DNA from: Cyclobacteriaceae bacterium
GTDB taxonomy: Bacteria; Bacteroidota; Bacteroidia; Cytophagales; Cyclobacteriaceae
Length of the DNA stretch: 41,181 nt
Assembly: GCA_025350305.1 (NCBI GenBank)
Contig: JANXYC010000197.1
Span: forward strand, 1 to 41,181
Reading direction: 5' to 3'
Shown piece by piece: positions 33,441-41,181 of the stretch; positions within the stretch are counted from its first letter, which is position 1; the number at the start of each line of letters is the position of its first letter. The notes under the pieces are model-generated. The model was given only the letters and a program-made list of their open reading frames with translations, was not told the origin of the DNA and did no database searches. Both the position numbers and the translations under genes were made by a program.

Positions 33441-35594
33441 TTGAAACAACTCATCCAGAATTTTAAAACCGGTGAATTATATGTTGATGAGGTTCCGTTA
33501 CCTTCTTTGACAGAAGGCATGGTGCTGGTTGAAAATAAATTCTCTCTTATAAGTGCGGGGACGGAGAGAGGCACGGTAAAAGTTGCCCAGGCAAGTTTAT
33601 TGGGCAAGGCAAAACAACGCCCCGACCTGGTGGCACAAGTGTTGCGGAATATTAGGAAAGAAGGCTTTGCGGCTACCATTAAAAAGGTGCAAACAAAATT
33701 GGATTCTTTAAAGGCGCTTGGATACAGTACCTCCGGAGTCGTGATGGCCTCGATGGATAAAAATGGGCAATTTAAACCGGGAGACCGCGTAGCGTGTGCA
33801 GGGCAAGATTATGCTTCTCATGCAGAGATCGTAAGTGTACCTCAAAACCTCGTAGCCAAAATACCCGATAATGTTACATTCGAAGCAGCATCGTTCACAA
33901 CGTTAGGAGCCATCGCGTTGCAAGGAGTGCGGCAGGCAAATCCTGCGCTGGGGGAACAAGTGTGTGTCATCGGACTTGGCCTCCTGGGGCAGTTAACATG
34001 TCAGTTATTGCGTGCCAATGGATGCCAGGTGTTGGGCATTGATTTATCTCAACGATTGGTGGACCTCGCATCCACATTGAGCGTCGATAAAGCCATCAAC
34101 CGGAATGAGTCGGATGTGATAAAAATTTGTGACTCGTTTACCAAAGGCCAGGGATTTGACAGCGTCATTATTACGGCGGCGGCACCCAGCAATGATCCAA
34201 TCGAACTAGCCGCTGAAGTGGCCCGGAAAAAAGGAAAAGTGATTATTGTTGGCGCCGTGAAAATGGATGTACCCAGAGATCCTCATTTTTACCGCAAAGA
34301 ATTAGAATTATTGATGTCTTGCTCGTATGGACCGGGCCGATATGATACCGTGTATGAAGAAGATGGACACGATTACCCATTTGCCTATGTTCGCTGGACT
34401 GAACAGCGAAACATGCAGGCGTTTCTTCAATTACTTTCCAAAGGACGGATCAACGTTGAGGGACTGATTACTCATACATTTGAAATTGATGAAGCGGAAA
34501 AAGCGTATGACATTGTGCTGGGCAACGTGCAGGAACCTCATATTGGAATTTTACTCCGCTATGCTGCTAATGAATATAAAAAGAACACAAAAGTAGCGGT
34601 TGCTTCGATAAACGTAAAGGATATACACGTTGGTTTTATAGGGGCAGGCAGTTTTGCGCAAAGTTATCTGATCCCTCCGGTGAAAGAATCCGGTGCCGTG
34701 CTGGATACCGTAGTAACGACCCGGGGCATTACATCAAAAAATGTCGCTCAGAAATTTGGTTTTGGCTTTGCGTCGTCTGATCATAGGGATATCCTTTCCA
34801 ATCAAAAAATTAATACCGTTTTTATTGCCACGCCACATAACAGTCATGCATCCTTAACAGCAGAAGCGCTACTGGCAGGAAAGCATGTTTTCGTTGAAAA
34901 GCCGTTGGCAATAGATTACGCAGGATTAAATCAAGTAATTGAGGCAAGCGGTAAAGCAAAAGGCCAATTAATGGTTGGTTTTAATAGAAGATTTTCGAGG
35001 TTGGCAAAGGAAATAAAATCTGCCATTATTAATATAGGCGAGCCCACGCTGATGAATTTCCGGGTAAATGCGGGAGCCTTGCCCCGGGAGCATTGGATAC
35101 AAAAACCTGAAATTGGAGGTGGAAGGATTATTGGAGAGATGTGCCACTTTATAGATTTGATGCAATACTTTTCCGGAGCGCTCCCTGTCCGGGTTTTTGC
35201 TGAATCAATCGCCACGGATAACGCTAAAGAAGTTGGGCAGGATACTATTTCGATTACCGTTAAATTTCAAAACGGTTCAGTAGGTAATCTGGTTTACGTA
35301 GCCAACGGAGATACCTCATTGCCCAAAGAGAGACTTGAGATTTTCTGCGGAGGCACAGCAGGTCTTATCAATGATTTTCGTTCTGGTTCCATTTTTGCAT
35401 CTGGGAAAGAATCTAAACTTAAGGTTGAAGGTAAAGGTCACCAGGAAGAGGTTGCTGCATTTCTGGATAAGGTAAAAAATGGGGGGGGGCCACTAATTTC
35501 TTTAGAATCAATTGTGGCGACAACACTTACATGTATAAAGGCAACGGAAAGTCTCTCCACAGGCCTGCCGCAGTCAATTGAACTCCCTTCCTGA
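33441..35594 (+). CDS. Fused zinc-type alcohol dehydrogenase / Gfo-Idh-MocA oxidoreductase
   Basis: The protein has about 717 residues and two enzyme domains. The first (1 to about 370) is a medium-chain dehydrogenase: ISAGTERGT, GDRVACAGQDYASHAEIV, VIGLGLLGQLTCQLL and VIIVGAVKMD. The second (about 390-717) is a Gfo/Idh/MocA oxidoreductase: VGFIGAGSFAQSYL, FIATPHNSHASL, the catalytic EKPLAI (Glu486-Pro488) and GGRIIGEMCHFIDLMQ. Such bi-domain proteins occur in polysaccharide loci, often beside heparinase-like proteins; no reaction is established. The start is probably TTG 33441 (MKQLIQNFKTG, as in homologues) and not TTG 33432. A G9 run encoding three glycines lies near the C-terminus. The next gene follows after 5 nt. 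Confidence 0.88.
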   Translation: MKQLIQNFKTGELYVDEVPLPSLTEGMVLVENKFSLISAGTERGTVKVAQASLLGKAKQRPDLVAQVLRNIRKEGFAATIKKVQTKLDSLKALGYSTSGVVMASMDKNGQFKPGDRVACAGQDYASHAEIVSVPQNLVAKIPDNVTFEAASFTTLGAIALQGVRQANPALGEQVCVIGLGLLGQLTCQLLRANGCQVLGIDLSQRLVDLASTLSVDKAINRNESDVIKICDSFTKGQGFDSVIITAAAPSNDPIELAAEVARKKGKVIIVGAVKMDVPRDPHFYRKELELLMSCSYGPGRYDTVYEEDGHDYPFAYVRWTEQRNMQAFLQLLSKGRINVEGLITHTFEIDEAEKAYDIVLGNVQEPHIGILLRYAANEYKKNTKVAVASINVKDIHVGFIGAGSFAQSYLIPPVKESGAVLDTVVTTRGITSKNVAQKFGFGFASSDHRDILSNQKINTVFIATPHNSHASLTAEALLAGKHVFVEKPLAIDYAGLNQVIEASGKAKGQLMVGFNRRFSRLAKEIKSAIINIGEPTLMNFRVNAGALPREHWIQKPEIGGGRIIGEMCHFIDLMQYFSGALPVRVFAESIATDNAKEVGQDTISITVKFQNGSVGNLVYVANGDTSLPKERLEIFCGGTAGLINDFRSGSIFASGKESKLKVEGKGHQEEVAAFLDKVKNGGGPLISLESIVATTLTCIKATESLSTGLPQSIELPS
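35481..35489 (+). repeat. G9 homopolymer inside the fused oxidoreductase gene
   Basis: Nine G residues encode Gly-Gly-Gly (about residues 681-683). It is by far the longest G run in an otherwise AT-rich locus. The frame is intact here; a one-base change would replace the last 35 or so residues. Confidence 0.95.
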
Positions 35595-35599
35595 CCTCA

Positions 35600-36790
35600 A
35601 TGACCATGACCTTTCATGATCAGGTAGTAAGGAGTTTCAATTCGTTGATGGAATATGTTGAGGTCAACGAATACAAAGGCTGGGATCCATACGATGGGCT
35701 AAACAGCAAGATTTTTCAGGCTACACCTCTTAAATATTCGAGTCTTGCCCGGCTCGCATGGATTCAGCTTTTTAAAAGAAGCCCTGTTAATCTGAGACCT
35801 ATCCTAAAGGTGGAGAAGGAATACAATGCAAAGGGGCTGGGTCTCTTGTTGTCGGCCTATACAAATCTCAATTCAATTTGTCAATCCTCTGAAATCCAGG
35901 AGAAAATAAAAACGTTGGCAAATATAATCATCTCCTTAAAAAGCAACGGATATTCGGGAAGTTGTTGGGGTTACAATTTTGACTGGCAGGCGCGCGCTTT
36001 TTTTCAGCCAAAAAATACACCTACCGTTGTGGCTACTACTTATGTTGCCTATTCACTATTAGATGCATTTGAAGCGACAGGAGATTCAACCTATTTTGAT
36101 GAGGCACGCTCGGCCTGTGATTTTGTCTTGAATGATCTCAATCGCACCTATGATAAGGAAGGAGATTTTTGTTTTTCGTATTCACCCCTTGACAAGACCA
36201 CTATTTTCAATGCCTCTCTGCTAGGCAGTCGTTTGCTGTCAAGAGTATATGCGTTTACTAAGGAACCCACACTGATAAATGAAGCAAAAAAATCCATAGC
36301 TTTTTGCTGCAAGGCACAGCATCATGAGGGTTCATGGTTTTATGGCACACTTCCCTTCCATCAATGGATCGATAATTTTCATACGGGGTTTAATTTAGAG
36401 TGTATCTCTGAATATCAAAGCTATTCCAAGGATTTTTCCTTTGAGCCAAACCTTGCGAGGGGAATAACCTACTACCTGGCAACATTTTTTACCAGGAACG
36501 GAGAAGCTAAATATTATAGCAATGCATTATTCCCGATTGATATACATGCCCCAGCACAATTGATTGTAACGCTTTATCGAATTGGACAATTGCCAAAGGA
36601 AAAGGAACTTGCAGATCGGGTATTACGGTGGACCATGGAAAACATGCAGGACACGCAGGGTTTCTTTTATTATCAAATAAAAAAAAAATTCAACTCAAAA
36701 ATTCCATATATGCGGTGGGCTCAGGCTTGGATGTTTTTTGCGTTCACAATTTATCTAAAGACTTTTAAACAGGATGATGCAGCGAATTAG
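35600..36790 (+). CDS. Putative alpha/alpha-toroid polysaccharide-associated protein
   Basis: I do not recognise an established function. The 396-residue protein is soluble and almost entirely helical, with repeated helix pairs and conserved-looking aromatic/acidic clusters: YKGWDPYDGLNS near the N-terminus, SGSCWGYNFDWQARAF, TTYVAYSLLDAF, EGSWFYGTLPFHQWIDNFHTG, and YMRWAQAWMFFAF at the end. This pattern recalls the alpha/alpha-toroid fold of sugar epimerases and lyases. It sits directly after the bi-domain oxidoreductase, 5 nt apart, and overlaps the WecG-like gene by 17 nt, so it is part of the same unit. ATG 35600 and ATG 35606 are both possible starts. An A10 run lies in frame near the 3' end. 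Confidence 0.75.
   Translation: MTMTFHDQVVRSFNSLMEYVEVNEYKGWDPYDGLNSKIFQATPLKYSSLARLAWIQLFKRSPVNLRPILKVEKEYNAKGLGLLLSAYTNLNSICQSSEIQEKIKTLANIIISLKSNGYSGSCWGYNFDWQARAFFQPKNTPTVVATTYVAYSLLDAFEATGDSTYFDEARSACDFVLNDLNRTYDKEGDFCFSYSPLDKTTIFNASLLGSRLLSRVYAFTKEPTLINEAKKSIAFCCKAQHHEGSWFYGTLPFHQWIDNFHTGFNLECISEYQSYSKDFSFEPNLARGITYYLATFFTRNGEAKYYSNALFPIDIHAPAQLIVTLYRIGQLPKEKELADRVLRWTMENMQDTQGFFYYQIKKKFNSKIPYMRWAQAWMFFAFTIYLKTFKQDDAAN
36679..36688 (+). repeat. A10 homopolymer inside the toroid-protein gene
   Basis: Ten A residues encode Ile-Lys-Lys-Lys close to the C-terminus. The frame is intact. A one-base shift would remove the conserved-looking YMRWAQAW segment and could disturb coupling to the downstream gene. 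Confidence 0.95.
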
Positions 36791-37547
36791 TCTTTTTTCA
36801 ATTCCAATTGATGCACTTACCATGGAGCAGACGCTGGATGTGATTGAACAAGCAATTGATGAAAAAAAACAGATTCATCATACCGTGGTTAATGCAGGAA
36901 AAATTGTAATGATGCAGGATGACAGACAGCTTTATGAGAGTGTGATAAATGCAGATCTGATTAATGCCGATGGTCAAGCTGTAGTTTGGGCGGCACGTTT
37001 TTTGGGTAAAAAAATACCAGAGCGTGTTGCGGGAATAGATATCATGCAACGACTGGTGGCCCGCGCACACAAGCGAGGATATAAGGCATATTTTTTAGGA
37101 GCGGAAGAAGAAATAGTTTCCGCAGTCGTGAAGTTATATGCCGAAAAATACTCTCCGTCTATCATAGCAGGTTATCGCAACGGCTATTTTTCCGCTGATG
37201 AAGAAATAGGAATTGCCCAGGAAATAGCTTCAAGCGGGGCGCAGTTACTTTTTGTGGCAATTACTTCCCCGAAGAAAGAAAACTTTTTATATCGCCACAA
37301 AAGTATCTTGCAAAATGTAAACTTTATTATGGGTGTTGGAGGAACCTTTGATGTAATTGCGGGCAAGGTGAAACGGGCACCTAAATGGATGCAAAGAGCT
37401 GGATTGGAATGGTTCTATAGAATTATTCAGGAACCAGGAAGAATGTGGAAGAGATATTTAGTTACCAATACCATGTTTATTTATTACGTAATAAGTGAAT
37501 GGATTGAGTCAAAAAAGCCTTTAGAAGATAAAAGAATCCGTAAATGA
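36774..37547 (+). CDS. WecG/TagA/CpsF family glycosyltransferase (GT26)
   Basis: The 257-residue protein has the complete GT26 pattern: TVVNAGKIVMMQ, INADGQAVVWAARFLG with the catalytic Asp, PERVAGIDIM, YFLGAEEEIV, FVAITSPKKE, and MGVGGTFDVIAGKVKRAPKWMQRAGLEWFYRIIQEPGR. Members transfer N-acetylmannosamine (TagA) or N-acetylmannosaminuronic acid (WecG) to a polyprenyl-linked acceptor. Immediately downstream is the 2-epimerase gene that would make the manno-configured donor, overlapping by 4 nt. This strongly suggests transfer of a ManNAc-type residue, possibly the diacetamido uronate made by the 16.9-21.8 kb genes. Starts at ATG 36774 or 36777. Confidence 0.92.
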   Translation: MMQRISLFSIPIDALTMEQTLDVIEQAIDEKKQIHHTVVNAGKIVMMQDDRQLYESVINADLINADGQAVVWAARFLGKKIPERVAGIDIMQRLVARAHKRGYKAYFLGAEEEIVSAVVKLYAEKYSPSIIAGYRNGYFSADEEIGIAQEIASSGAQLLFVAITSPKKENFLYRHKSILQNVNFIMGVGGTFDVIAGKVKRAPKWMQRAGLEWFYRIIQEPGRMWKRYLVTNTMFIYYVISEWIESKKPLEDKRIRK

Positions 37548-38635
37548 ATATTACACTTATTGCCGGCGCTCGCCCTAATTTTATGAAGATCGCTCCCATT
37601 GTGCATGCCATCCACAAGGAGCAGGCAAATGGCGCCAATATCCAGTATCGGTTGGTTCATACCGGGCAGCACTATGACAAGGCGCTTAGTGAAACCTTTT
37701 TTGAGGAATTATCAATTCCCCGTCCGGATGCAAACCTTGAAGTCGGCTCAGGGTCGCAGGCAGTCCAGACTGCCCATATCATGATGCGGTTCGAGGAGGA
37801 GTTGCTGTCGAATCCGACCGATGCAGTTGTAGTTGTCGGGGACATTAACTCAACAATGGCTTGTAGCATTGTCGCAAAGAAACTCAACACGCAACTCGTA
37901 CATGTAGAGGCCGGTATTCGCTCCTTTGACCTCACTATGCCGGAAGAAATTAACCGCATGGTAACGGACGCTCTTGCTGATCATTTTTTCACTACATCCC
38001 ACGTAGCCAATAACAATTTGCTGAAGGCGGGTATTGAAAAAACAAGAATTCATTTTGTAGGCAATACCATGATTGATACGCTCATGGCCAATTCCAGCAA
38101 GTTCAGAAAACCAGGCATATGGGATCAACTCCATCTGACAGAGAAAAATTTTTTGGTATTGACACTTCACCGTCCCAGCAATGTTGATGACATCCCCACT
38201 CTTCAGGACCTGATAACCGAGATCAGCGTATCAGCTGGAAAATTGCCTGTGATCTTTCCGGTCCACCCCCGGACAGCCAACAATCTGAAAAACCTGAAAG
38301 TGAAGGCGGCCACTATCTATCCCATTCAGCCGTTGGGATACCTGGAATTCATGTACCTGGTCAAAAATGCAAAAGCCGTCATTACTGACTCCGGTGGAAT
38401 TCAGGAAGAAACTACGGTACTGGGCATTCCCTGCATTACCTTACGAAAAAACTCTGAACGACCCGAAACGATCTCGGAAGGAACTAATGAACTCCTTCCT
38501 GACATAAGGCAATTGGGTGAATTGATGCAAAAACTTTTTAATGATACGTGGAAAAAAGGAAAAATTCCGGAGCTATGGGATGGAAAGACTTCTGAGAGAA
38601 TAGTTAAAATATTGTATACATTTATAAATGGATAA
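37544..38635 (+). CDS. wecB: Non-hydrolysing UDP-GlcNAc 2-epimerase (WecB/WbpI family)
   Basis: The 363-residue GT-B-fold epimerase carries GARPNFMKIAPI at the start, VHTGQHYD, VVVVGDINSTMA, LVHVEAGIRSFDLTMPEEINR with the catalytic glutamates, LTLHRPSNVDD, FPVHPRT, and the UDP-binding ITDSGGIQEETTVLGIPCITLRKNSERPET. It inverts C2 of UDP-GlcNAc to give UDP-ManNAc. WbpI, in the same family, does this on UDP-GlcNAc3NAcA. Since the dehydrogenase and the WbpB/E/D-like genes are in the locus, the WbpI role is attractive, but sequence alone does not separate the two. It overlaps the WecG-like gene by 4 nt and ends the tightly packed block. Confidence 0.92.
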   Translation: MNITLIAGARPNFMKIAPIVHAIHKEQANGANIQYRLVHTGQHYDKALSETFFEELSIPRPDANLEVGSGSQAVQTAHIMMRFEEELLSNPTDAVVVVGDINSTMACSIVAKKLNTQLVHVEAGIRSFDLTMPEEINRMVTDALADHFFTTSHVANNNLLKAGIEKTRIHFVGNTMIDTLMANSSKFRKPGIWDQLHLTEKNFLVLTLHRPSNVDDIPTLQDLITEISVSAGKLPVIFPVHPRTANNLKNLKVKAATIYPIQPLGYLEFMYLVKNAKAVITDSGGIQEETTVLGIPCITLRKNSERPETISEGTNELLPDIRQLGELMQKLFNDTWKKGKIPELWDGKTSERIVKILYTFING

Positions 38636-38926
38636 CCTCCATATATTCCTTTAGTGAACAATTTATTGAGCCGACAGCAGGAAATTCATCAAGCTATACG
38701 GTGGGTGTTTTAGACGTAAGCATCCGACAAGGTTATTTGGATGAGTGCATACATTATAGAGTACCCACATGGGCACAAATTTTGAGTGCTTAATTGAGTG
38801 TACGGTTGGGGCCAAGCAAAACTGGCTGAGATCATCAGCTCCACTGATCGAAAGTCATTGTAAAAAGACCCTTTATTTTTTTACTAAAAGACACAGGATT
38901 TCATGATTCCTGCACCCACCCATAAT
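38636..38926. other. Intergenic region without a supported gene
   Basis: These 291 nt separate wecB from the frameshifted membrane protein gene. One plus-strand frame is open for about 55 codons (near 38620-38790) but has no start codon and resembles nothing I know. A short GCTGA/TCAGC hairpin near 38825-38839 lacks a T tract. No promoter matching TAnnTTTG was found. It may be a decayed gene remnant or plain spacer. Confidence 0.6.
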
Positions 38927-40494
38927 ATGTCATACGCAGACCTCAGAAGGAAATTTTCCCAACTATCATATTACGACCTGCTCGTATTTGCTCTTACTTT
39001 TTTTTTATTGGTTTAGGTATAGCGCAGTTCGTTTCCAATCGCAATTTGTGGGGCGATGAGGCAGTAATTGCCCGCAATGTCCTCATGAGAAATTTTTGGC
39101 AATTATTAAGACCACTTGATTATGATCAAATGGCGCCCCTGCTTTTCTTAGAAATGGAAGAATTGTTCTCACAGATAATAGCCAACTTTGGATATGCCTT
39201 ACGATTTTTTCCATTATTGTGTTTCATAGGCACATTCGTTGGATTTGTGAAAGTGTGCAAGATATTGGTTAAAAACCCTCTGCTCACATTATTTGCACTC
39301 TCCATATTGGGCTGGAATTACCGGATCATTTTTTACTCCGTTGAGATCAAACAGTATATGGGAGAAGTACTTGTAACGACCTGGTTGCTGTACTTCCTAT
39401 TAAAACCTTATCAAACGGAGTCAAGAAAAATCACGACTTTATCCATAGTTGGATGCATCTCAATTTTCTTATCATCTGTTGCACCTATTTTGCTGTTGAG
39501 TGCTGGCGCTTATTTACTGATCGACTATTATCAAAGCAAAAAAGATAGTTTCGATGTTGTTTTAACGCCCTCTCTATGGTGGTCAAGAACTTTTGTATTG
39601 AATTATTTTATAATATACTTTAAAAATACAAACCCTAAGACTCACAAATTGCATTGGATCAAGAATTATGGATTTATGCCTGGCGAGGATTTTGCCTCCA
39701 TGATAAGGTTTATTTCCGCAAAGAAGGAAGAAGTATTTGACGATTTCATAACAATTCCCTTTTTAGGCATCAATGTCTTTTTTTGGTTAGTTATTCTGGG
39801 ATGTATGGCCCTTTTAATAAATAAGAATTGGAAACTTTTTATCTTCTGCTGTATCCCTTTGCCGATTCATTTTTTGTTGTCCATGTTCCAGGCTTACGCA
39901 GTAACACCAAGATTATTACTTTATCTATACCCAACAATTGCATTATTGGGCACGTTTGGTCTTAGCTTCATTTTGTCAGGTTTGATAAAGATGGCGCAGC
40001 GGTTAAGAAACCGTGAGTTGATAACAAAACCGGTTTTTTCTTATGAGAGAACATGGTGGGTTGCCCTGCTCATCATCATGATCCCTTATTTCTGTTCCTG
40101 GTTCTTTTCACACTCGTTCATAATAAAACAATCTGAGGTTAAAGAATGTCTTCAATTAATCATGGATAAAAGAAAGGATGAGGAAGGGGTTTACAATTTC
40201 CCTACGGATAATGTGATTGTCCGTTATTACAATGAGATAAATTTTAAACAAAACCTACCTATAAAATTTGGTACAATAGTTCCCAATGCTCCTGCTGGAA
40301 CAAATTCAACACATATCTTAAAGGAAATGCAAGAACAGAACAACAAAAGTTGGTTCATTTTTGTTGGCCTGAGTAAGGATAGCTCGAATTTTTATATTAA
40401 GCATTTGCGCTCGCTAGGTTTTAGAAAAATGGATTCAGTATCTACGTATAATGTTAATTCCTATTTATTTGACCTCGGCAGTAAGTTTAACTAA
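38927..40494 (+). CDS. GT-C-like membrane glycosyltransferase, frameshifted at a T9 run
   Basis: As read, ATG 38927 opens a frame (MSYADLRRKFSQLSYYDLLVF) that ends at TAG 39014. The rest of the protein is in another frame and has only a TTG at 39046. Adding one T to the T9 run at 38998-39006 joins them into about 522 residues with a normal first membrane helix (LLVFALTFFFIGLGIAQF), followed at once by NRNLWGDEAVIARN. A W-x-DE(A/G) motif in the first extracytoplasmic loop (Asp44-Glu45) is characteristic of GT39/PMT-like GT-C enzymes using lipid-linked sugars. About ten further helices and a soluble C-terminus follow. The gene is broken, phase-variable, or mis-sequenced. Confidence 0.75.
38998..39006 (+). 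repeat. T9 homopolymer at the frameshift site
   Basis: Nine T residues mark exactly the place where the two reading frames of the GT-C-like gene must be joined. Ten T (or seven) would give one continuous frame. Confidence 0.95.
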
Positions 40495-40518
40495 TCATTT
40501 ATTTAGATACTCAGAATC

Positions 40519-40965
40519 ATGATTTCCCATCCGTTTTTGCAAGACGCCAGAGAAGTTATAAGGAGTAAAAACGACACCATTGCCCACAAGAGACTGAGAT
40601 GGGTAAATAGGAATAAATATTTTTATAACTATATAATAAGAATTTTAAATTTCATTGTTCACCCAGGTTCGTCCTTATTACATGTGAGATGCGGGATAGG
40701 ATATGTGTTGAACAATATTCATACAGCGCAAAAATTCGGGATTGACCACAGCGAAAATAACATCAAACTTGCCAAGGAATCCTTCCCTTCAGTAGAGTTT
40801 CAGGTTCAACATGAGGAAGCTGTATCATTAAATAAGGTTTTTGATTACGTATTGATTTCATCTGTAGAGGATATGGTAGATATCAATGCTACTTTGAGAA
40901 GCATTAGAAAACATACTAATGCAACTACAAGGGTTATCCTTATTAGTCCTACTTTGTCAAGTTAA
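40519..40965 (+). CDS. Short SAM-methyltransferase-like protein, probably truncated
   Basis: The 148-residue protein covers an N-terminal helix region and most of a Rossmann-like methyltransferase core: SSLLHVRCGIGYVL at the motif I position, KFGIDHSENNIKLAKESF for strand 2, VFDYVLISSVEDMVDI, and TRVILISP. Motif I is unusual: the usual small residue before Cys-Gly is Arg here (HVRCGIG against the common E-x-GCGTG). The protein ends just after strand 5, whereas related proteins continue, sometimes into a glycosyltransferase domain. It starts 24 nt after the previous gene and stops directly at a strong hairpin. It may be a degenerate end of the polysaccharide locus. Confidence 0.6.
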   Translation: MISHPFLQDAREVIRSKNDTIAHKRLRWVNRNKYFYNYIIRILNFIVHPGSSLLHVRCGIGYVLNNIHTAQKFGIDHSENNIKLAKESFPSVEFQVQHEEAVSLNKVFDYVLISSVEDMVDINATLRSIRKHTNATTRVILISPTLSS

Positions 40966-41017
40966 AAAAAAGGGTGAAGAATGAGCATCTGACGGCTCAG
41001 AATGCTTATCTTCACCC
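40964..41017 (-). terminator. Strong intrinsic terminator for the gene entering from the right
   Basis: Arms GGGTGAAGA (40972-40980) and TCTTCACCC (41009-41017) pair perfectly, and pairing continues with small bulges through GCAT/ATGC and CTGA/TCAG to a short loop at about 40993-40996. On the minus strand the stem is followed by eight T residues (A8 at 40964-40971 on the plus strand), a textbook rho-independent terminator. On the plus strand the stem follows the methyltransferase stop by 6 nt but has only a weak T tract, so it may act in both directions with unequal strength. Confidence 0.85.
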
Positions 41018-41090
41018 TTGTAATAAATGCACACAAATATAGCTGTTCCCAAAAAGGACGGCCAAAAAAAATGACTCTTTTTCAGTAATT

Positions 41091-41180
41091 CTAAGAAGAA
41101 CTGCTGAACGGCTCCCTCAGTTTCTGGAGGAGTTCTCCCAGGTTTTCCGATCTCAAACTCATTATCGCCACCATCTGGTT
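41091..41180 (-). CDS. C-terminal end of an unidentified protein
   Basis: A minus-strand frame enters from the right edge and ends at TAG (41091-41093), giving 29 residues that include MVAIMSLRSENLGELLQKLREPF. The composition is that of a real helical C-terminus, and the terminator about 75 nt downstream on the same strand supports a gene here. A competing minus-strand frame stays open longer but has an unlikely composition. No family can be named from this fragment. Confidence 0.4.
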   Translation of the reverse strand, partial: NQMVAIMSLRSENLGELLQKLREPFSSSS

Positions 41181-41181
41181 G

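Noticed and set aside
38620..38790. Start-less open stretch of about 55 codons after wecB
   Set aside because: No start codon, no recognisable motif, and a length that can occur by chance.
38825..38839. GCTGA/TCAGC hairpin as a terminator after wecB
   Set aside because: Only five base pairs and no following T tract.
40972..41017. Inverted repeat as the terminal repeats of an insertion sequence
   Set aside because: The arms are separated by only about 28 nt and followed by a T tract on the minus strand, which fits a terminator; no transposase or target duplication is visible.
41000..41181. Longer minus-strand frame entering from the right edge
   Set aside because: It runs through the terminator hairpin and has an implausible composition; the shorter frame ending at 41091 is more protein-like.
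1..41181. tRNA, rRNA, CRISPR array or prophage genes
   Set aside because: No cloverleaf, rRNA, regularly spaced long repeats or phage-type proteins were seen on reading either strand.

Overview
This window looks chromosomal and comes from a member of the Bacteroidota, probably a Cytophagales-type organism. I infer this from protein character, from several TAnnTTTG-type -7 promoter elements (one with a clean TTTG 19 nt upstream), from weak or absent Shine-Dalgarno sequences with many GTG/TTG starts, and from the form of the cytochrome c maturation genes. The exact genus cannot be told from the sequence alone.

The left third (1-15.7 kb) is mostly housekeeping. On the minus strand lie a partial TSUP-family permease and an RlpA/SPOR cell-wall protein. 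On the plus strand follow IMP dehydrogenase (guaB), a three-gene partner-switching module (membrane GAF-SpoIIE phosphatase, STAS antagonist, RsbW-like kinase), a three-gene periplasmic folding operon (tandem-parvulin PPIase, lipoprotein, SurA-like PPIase) behind a textbook promoter, and a MoxR AAA+ ATPase. It meets a convergent minus-strand ccmBCDEF operon. The meeting point carries two heptad repeat arrays in inverted orientation. CcmE is the CxxxY variant rather than HxxxY.

The right part (15.8-41 kb) is a surface polysaccharide (O-antigen/capsule/EPS) locus, mostly plus strand. It begins with nucleotide-sugar genes: a UDP-glucuronate-4-epimerase-like enzyme, a UDP-HexNAc 6-dehydrogenase, GalE, and WbpE-, WbpD- and WbpB-like proteins, then an orphan RmlC. 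With the WecB/WbpI-like 2-epimerase and WecG/TagA-type transferase at the far end, these form a nearly complete route to a UDP-2,3-diacetamido-2,3-dideoxy-hexuronic acid (GlcNAc3NAcA, then ManNAc3NAcA) and its transfer. The middle holds two O-antigen ligase/polymerase-like proteins on opposite strands, a Wzz-like protein, a GT4 glycosyltransferase, a Wzx-like flippase and a large GT-C-like membrane protein. Next come an asparagine-synthase-like amidotransferase, a methyltransferase, a fused dehydrogenase/Gfo-Idh-MocA oxidoreductase, and a putative alpha/alpha-toroid protein. No initiating glycosyl-1-phosphate transferase, Wza or Wzc is present in the window.

The most notable sequence-level result is near the right end. 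A GT-C-like membrane glycosyltransferase (38927-40494) is split by a frameshift exactly in a T9 run, and adding one T restores the full protein. Other long homopolymers (G9, A10, two T9) lie inside neighbouring polysaccharide genes. The locus ends with a short methyltransferase-like ORF and a very strong hairpin terminator facing a gene that enters from the right edge.
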